Below are positions 6,564 through 9,358 of a DNA stretch of 9,358 nucleotides, in pieces (position 1 is the first letter of the stretch; every line of letters starts with the position of its first letter). The stretch lies in contig CALBOT010000088.1 of assembly GCA_937896695.1 (NCBI GenBank), positions 1 to 9,358 of the forward strand, read 5' to 3'. The stretch is from an uncultured Candidatus Nitrosopelagicus sp. (GTDB lineage: Archaea; Thermoproteota; Nitrososphaeria; Nitrososphaerales; Nitrosopumilaceae). The translations under genes were made by a program, and so were the position numbers. The notes under the pieces were generated by a model that saw only the letters and a list, made by a program, of their open reading frames with translations, made no database searches and had not been told where the DNA came from.

Positions 6564-8021
6564 ATGAATTACGAAAGTGTTATGAAACTTGCACTTGAAA
6601 GAGCATTCTACTTTCCTAGTTGTGAGGTTTATGGAGATGCGCAAGCAGGGTTTTGGGAATATGGTCCAACAGGTGTCAGTGTAAAAAACAAATTCCTTGA
6701 ATTATGGAGAAGAGAGTTAGTGCGAAGAGACAGAATGCTTGAGATTGACGGCTCACAAATTATGTCAAAATCTGTATTTGAAGCATCAGGTCACCTCGGT
6801 AACTTTGCAGATCCAATAATAAAATGTAAAAAATGTGGATTGACCTTTAGAGCAGACAAACTAATTGCAGAAATTACTAATGTAGAGATTCCAGAAAGTG
6901 CAGATTTAGAAGATTTTGATAAAATGATTCAAGAAAAAAATATTGTTTGTACAAAATGTAAAGGAGAATTTGATTCTGCTAAGAAATTTAACATGATGTT
7001 CAGAGTTGGAATCGGTCCTGAAGATGAAGAAGCATATCTCAGACCTGAGACATGTCAATCAATATTTGTGGATTTTCCAAGATTATTCAAAACTATGCGT
7101 GGAAAACTTCCATTAGGAATTGCTCAGGTAGGAAAGAGTTTTAGAAATGAGATCGCACCAAGACAAAGTCTTTTGCGACTAAGAGAATTTTATCAAGCAG
7201 AGATAGAGGTTTTTTGTAATCCAGGAAAATTAAATGAATTAGATAAATTTTCAGAGATCGAGAATACTACAATACGAATTCAAATTTCAGATGAAATTCA
7301 AGTCATGACATGTAAAGAAGCAGTAGACAAAGGAGTAATTCCAAACAAATTTGTTGCATACTATCTTGGTTTGTTAACTGAATTTTATGAAAAAACAGGA
7401 ATCGATATGAGTAAAAGTAGATTTAGAAAGCTTGGAGAAAAAGAAAAAGCATTCTATGCAGATGTTGCATTTGATTTTGAGGTCAATACAACTATCGGGT
7501 GGTTAGAACTAGTGGCGTGTAACTATAGAACAGATTATGATTTATCAAGTCATGCAAAAAAGAGTAAAGAAAAATTTGAGGTTATGGATAATGATGAGAA
7601 AGTTTTACCTCATGTATTTGAAATTTCAATGGGTATTGATAGAAGTCTTTACACAATTTTAGAACATTCGCTAAAAGAAGACAAAGAAAATGAAAGAATG
7701 GTTTTATCAATTAAACCATATCTAGCTCCAACACACGTAGGAGTTTTATCATTGGTGAAAAAAGATGGATTGTCTGAGAAAACAGATGAGATTTACCGGC
7801 TAATTAGAACAAAATTTGATTCATTTTTGGATCACTCCGGTGCAATTGGACGTAGATATAGAAGATTAGACGAGATTGGAGCGCCATTTGCAATAACGGT
7901 AGATCATCAAACAAAAGAGGATAACACAGTTACAATTCGTAGAAGAGATGACATGGCTCAGAATCGAGTTAATATTTCAGAATTAGAGTCAATTCTTGCT
8001 AGAGAGACAGCATATCCATAA
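6564..8021 (+). CDS. glyS: Glycyl-tRNA synthetase, alpha2 archaeal type
   Basis: This class II synthetase charges tRNA-Gly with glycine. The N-terminus ERAFYFPSCEVYG with FWEYGPTGV (30-38) is typical. A zinc-knuckle-like insertion has CKKC (88-91) and CTKC (129-132). Motif 2 runs from FRNEIAPR (193-200) to LLRLREFYQAEIEVF (203-217). Motif 3 has MGIDR (356-360). The anticodon-binding domain starts near KPYLAPTHVGV (384-394) and includes GAIGRRYRRLDEIGAPF (426-442). At 485 residues it is shorter than many archaeal relatives, which I recall at about 550-600. Two active-site stretches depart from the usual form: RPETCQSIF (160-168) where RPETAQGIF is common, and VACNYR (317-322) where VGIADR is common. 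Arg322 and the YDLSSH segment are kept. The reading frame and core motifs are intact, so I read it as functional. Confidence 0.95.
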   Translation: MNYESVMKLALERAFYFPSCEVYGDAQAGFWEYGPTGVSVKNKFLELWRRELVRRDRMLEIDGSQIMSKSVFEASGHLGNFADPIIKCKKCGLTFRADKLIAEITNVEIPESADLEDFDKMIQEKNIVCTKCKGEFDSAKKFNMMFRVGIGPEDEEAYLRPETCQSIFVDFPRLFKTMRGKLPLGIAQVGKSFRNEIAPRQSLLRLREFYQAEIEVFCNPGKLNELDKFSEIENTTIRIQISDEIQVMTCKEAVDKGVIPNKFVAYYLGLLTEFYEKTGIDMSKSRFRKLGEKEKAFYADVAFDFEVNTTIGWLELVACNYRTDYDLSSHAKKSKEKFEVMDNDEKVLPHVFEISMGIDRSLYTILEHSLKEDKENERMVLSIKPYLAPTHVGVLSLVKKDGLSEKTDEIYRLIRTKFDSFLDHSGAIGRRYRRLDEIGAPFAITVDHQTKEDNTVTIRRRDDMAQNRVNISELESILARETAYP

Positions 8022-8041
8022 GATATTTCTTCTAAGATAAT

Positions 8042-8047
8042 GGTGAG
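8042..8047 (+). promoter_or_regulatory. Shine-Dalgarno site for the mannosyltransferase gene
   Basis: GGTGAG ends 5 nt before the ATG at 8053 and matches the GGTGA part of the archaeal anti-Shine-Dalgarno complement. Its presence argues for translation from a glyS-linked transcript rather than a leaderless one, and it fixes the start at 8053. Confidence 0.6.
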
Positions 8048-8052
8048 ATTTT

Positions 8053-8766
8053 ATGAAATTAGCAATTGTAATTCCAACATATAATGAAGCCGAGACTATT
8101 CCCAGTTTAATCAAAGAATTATTTGAAAAAATTAAACATCTTGTTGAAAAATTAGATATTCTGATTATTGACGATTCTTCTCCAGACGGAACTGCAGATA
8201 TAGTAAGAGGACTAGTAGAAAAATATGAAAAAATCACAGTGATTCAGAGACCAAAAAAAATGGGATTAGGCGCAGCGTACAAAGAGGGATTTAGGCATGT
8301 TTTAGAAAAATTTGATTCAGAGTTAGTTGTCCAAATGGATGCAGATCATTCGCACAGACCTACTGAAATTCCAAATATGCTAGAAAAAATAAAAAATTTT
8401 GATTTTTTGATCGCAAGTAGACATGTTAGTGGATCAAATATCATAGGATGGGGAATCGGAAGAAAAGCAACTCATTCTGTTGCAGGCACAATTGCAAGAT
8501 TGTGTGCAAAAATAGAGATTAAAGATTCAACTAGCGGATTTAGAATGTTCAAGAAAAAAACACTAGAAAAAATTGATTTTGAAAAGATACGTTCAGACGG
8601 TTTTGCATTTCAAATTGAAGTATTATATCAATTAAAACAATTAGGCATGAAAGGATTGGAAGTACCTACAGTTTTTGTAAATAGAACAGAAGGAAGCTCA
8701 AAAATGGGAAGCAGCGAGATGATGCAGTTTATCACAATGTGCATTAGTTACATAGGTAGAAAATAA
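8053..8766 (+). CDS. Polyprenol-phosphate mannosyltransferase (DPM1-like GT2 glycosyltransferase)
   Basis: This 237-residue GT-A fold enzyme of family GT2 is expected to move mannose from GDP-mannose to a polyprenyl (dolichyl) phosphate at the cytoplasmic membrane face. The product is a sugar donor for surface-protein glycosylation. Visible motifs are VIPTYNEAETIP (6-17), DDSSPDGT (40-47), the metal-binding MDADHSH (95-101), ASRHVSG (121-127), SGFRMF (161-166), GFAFQIE (183-189) and the C-terminal RTEGSSKMGSSEM (211-223). There is no C-terminal membrane anchor, so it matches the short, soluble DPM1 form rather than the form with added membrane helices. Substrate specificity (mannose or glucose) cannot be settled from sequence alone. 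It lies 31 bp after glyS, with a good ribosome-binding site, and ends 14 bp from the convergent cdvB stop. Confidence 0.9.
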   Translation: MKLAIVIPTYNEAETIPSLIKELFEKIKHLVEKLDILIIDDSSPDGTADIVRGLVEKYEKITVIQRPKKMGLGAAYKEGFRHVLEKFDSELVVQMDADHSHRPTEIPNMLEKIKNFDFLIASRHVSGSNIIGWGIGRKATHSVAGTIARLCAKIEIKDSTSGFRMFKKKTLEKIDFEKIRSDGFAFQIEVLYQLKQLGMKGLEVPTVFVNRTEGSSKMGSSEMMQFITMCISYIGRK

Positions 8767-8777
8767 AGAAAGAAAGC
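8757..8777 (-). terminator. T-rich tract after cdvB, candidate terminator
   Basis: Reading out of cdvB on the minus strand, the stop is followed within a few bases by clustered T runs (CTTTCTTTCTTTATTTTC). This is a plausible archaeal termination tract. It overlaps the last codons of the convergent mannosyltransferase gene, so the two transcripts would overlap at their 3' ends. Confidence 0.4.
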
Positions 8778-8780
8778 TAA

Positions 8781-9358
8781 CTACTCAAAAGTTGATGTCG
8801 ATGTTGTTTGTTGATATTCTTGAGTTGGAAGCTCGAGTGAAGGTACTGATGGGAACTTGTCACCGATTTGTTGCTCTGCAACTGCGGATGCTTCTTGAAG
8901 AATTTTATTGGTTTCTTCACTAGATGCATCTGATTCCATGTTAAATGAATCACCGGAGATCGAGTCGACCATTAGTCCATTTAATGTCTGAGTCATTGAG
9001 TTCAATTCCGAATCTGCTTCTGGCATGAATTTACCTAATGATGATTGTAGGCTCTTCATTGTTCCCATTGCAGGTCCAATTGCAACCATTGCATCACCGA
9101 GGTCATGAATTGTTGAGAGTCTTAATTGAACTTGTTCCAAAGACATTCTTGCACCACCAAGCATTTTTTTTACTTTTCTAACTTCTGCTAGTTCATTTGA
9201 TAAAACAGTGCTTGCACTTTTATCATGATTTTGAACTGCTGTGACTACACGTTGGAATAATTGTTGATCTCGTTGTTCGAGTTTTCCTAACATGCTATCC
9301 ATCTTAGAAGTTTGTGCCTGTAATTTATTTACAGCATTCTGTATTCTTGGTTTCAATG
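8781..9358 (-). CDS. cdvB: CdvB-type ESCRT-III (Snf7 family) protein, 5' end cut by window edge
   Basis: The visible 191 residues are mostly alpha-helical and coiled-coil-prone, with the CdvB core pattern: LKPRIQNAVNKLQAQ at the left, then LEQRDQQLF (26-34), NELAEVRKVKKML (54-66), LEQVQLRLSTI (73-83) and GPAMGTMKSLQSSLGKFMPE (94-113). ESCRT-III proteins polymerise on membranes, and CdvB drives membrane constriction in archaeal cell division with CdvA and the ATPase CdvC. The first visible codon (TTG at 9356) aligns with the internal Leu of LKPRI and the frame stays open to the edge, so the true start lies beyond the window. An acidic Ser/Glu-rich linker (131-150) leads to FPSVPSLELP (168-177), a possible MIT-interacting motif, and then a Thr/Ser-rich tail. 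No winged-helix domain is visible. Nitrososphaerota often have several CdvB paralogues; which one this is cannot be told. Sampled GC is high for the window (about 37-47%). Confidence 0.88.
   Translation of the reverse strand, partial: LKPRIQNAVNKLQAQTSKMDSMLGKLEQRDQQLFQRVVTAVQNHDKSASTVLSNELAEVRKVKKMLGGARMSLEQVQLRLSTIHDLGDAMVAIGPAMGTMKSLQSSLGKFMPEADSELNSMTQTLNGLMVDSISGDSFNMESDASSEETNKILQEASAVAEQQIGDKFPSVPSLELPTQEYQQTTSTSTFE

Noticed and set aside
8040..8042. ATG upstream of the mannosyltransferase start
   Set aside because: It is out of frame with the gene, and the GGTGAG site and family N-terminus favour the ATG at 8053.
9354..9356. TTG as the start of cdvB
   Set aside because: The codon aligns with an internal Leu of the conserved LKPRI segment and the frame is open to the window edge, so it is not taken as the start.
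1..9358. tRNA, rRNA, CRISPR, insertion sequence or attachment site
   Set aside because: Coding sequence fills nearly the whole window; no cloverleaf, spaced direct repeats, transposase or terminal inverted repeats were seen.

Overview
The window looks like ordinary core chromosome of an AT-rich archaeon of the Nitrososphaerota (Thaumarchaeota), most likely a Nitrosopumilus-like ammonia oxidiser. The grounds are a two-subunit archaeal/eukaryotic primase (PriS and PriL), an archaeal-type alpha2 glycyl-tRNA synthetase, an ESCRT-III/CdvB division protein, very compact gene spacing, and TATA-like boxes 25-28 nt upstream of start codons as expected for leaderless transcripts. The lineage is inferred from gene content; no 16S rRNA or amo gene is present.

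Layout. Positions 1-535 (minus) hold a class I glutamine amidotransferase with a GTG start; its last few residues lie beyond the left edge. It begins 2 nt after the stop of a 951-residue UPF0182 membrane protein (538-3393, minus, TTG start). A 64-bp gap holding a T-tract and a TATA-like box separates this pair from the primase operon priL-priS (5586-3458, minus), whose two genes overlap by ATGA. A 96-bp divergent promoter region (5587-5682) lies between priL and nfo (endonuclease IV, 5683-6522, plus). nfo is followed on the same strand by glyS (6564-8021) and a polyprenol-phosphate mannosyltransferase (8053-8766). The last gene is a convergent, 5'-truncated cdvB paralogue (8781-9358, minus).

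How the genes relate. priL-priS and nfo serve DNA replication priming and abasic-site repair and face away from each other across one short promoter region. Glycyl-tRNA synthetase and the mannosyltransferase are housekeeping functions of translation and of lipid-linked sugar supply for surface glycosylation. CdvB belongs to the archaeal membrane-scission machinery. UPF0182 and the amidotransferase are the least understood pair, and their tight coupling is the most interesting association here.

No mobile element, CRISPR array, rRNA or tRNA was seen, and no intergenic stretch exceeds 100 bp. I do not see a clear undescribed system. The points worth following are the UPF0182-amidotransferase pair, the leaderless TTG start, motif departures in PriS, GlyRS and the amidotransferase, the candidate CdvC-binding tail of CdvB, and a GC contrast between genes.
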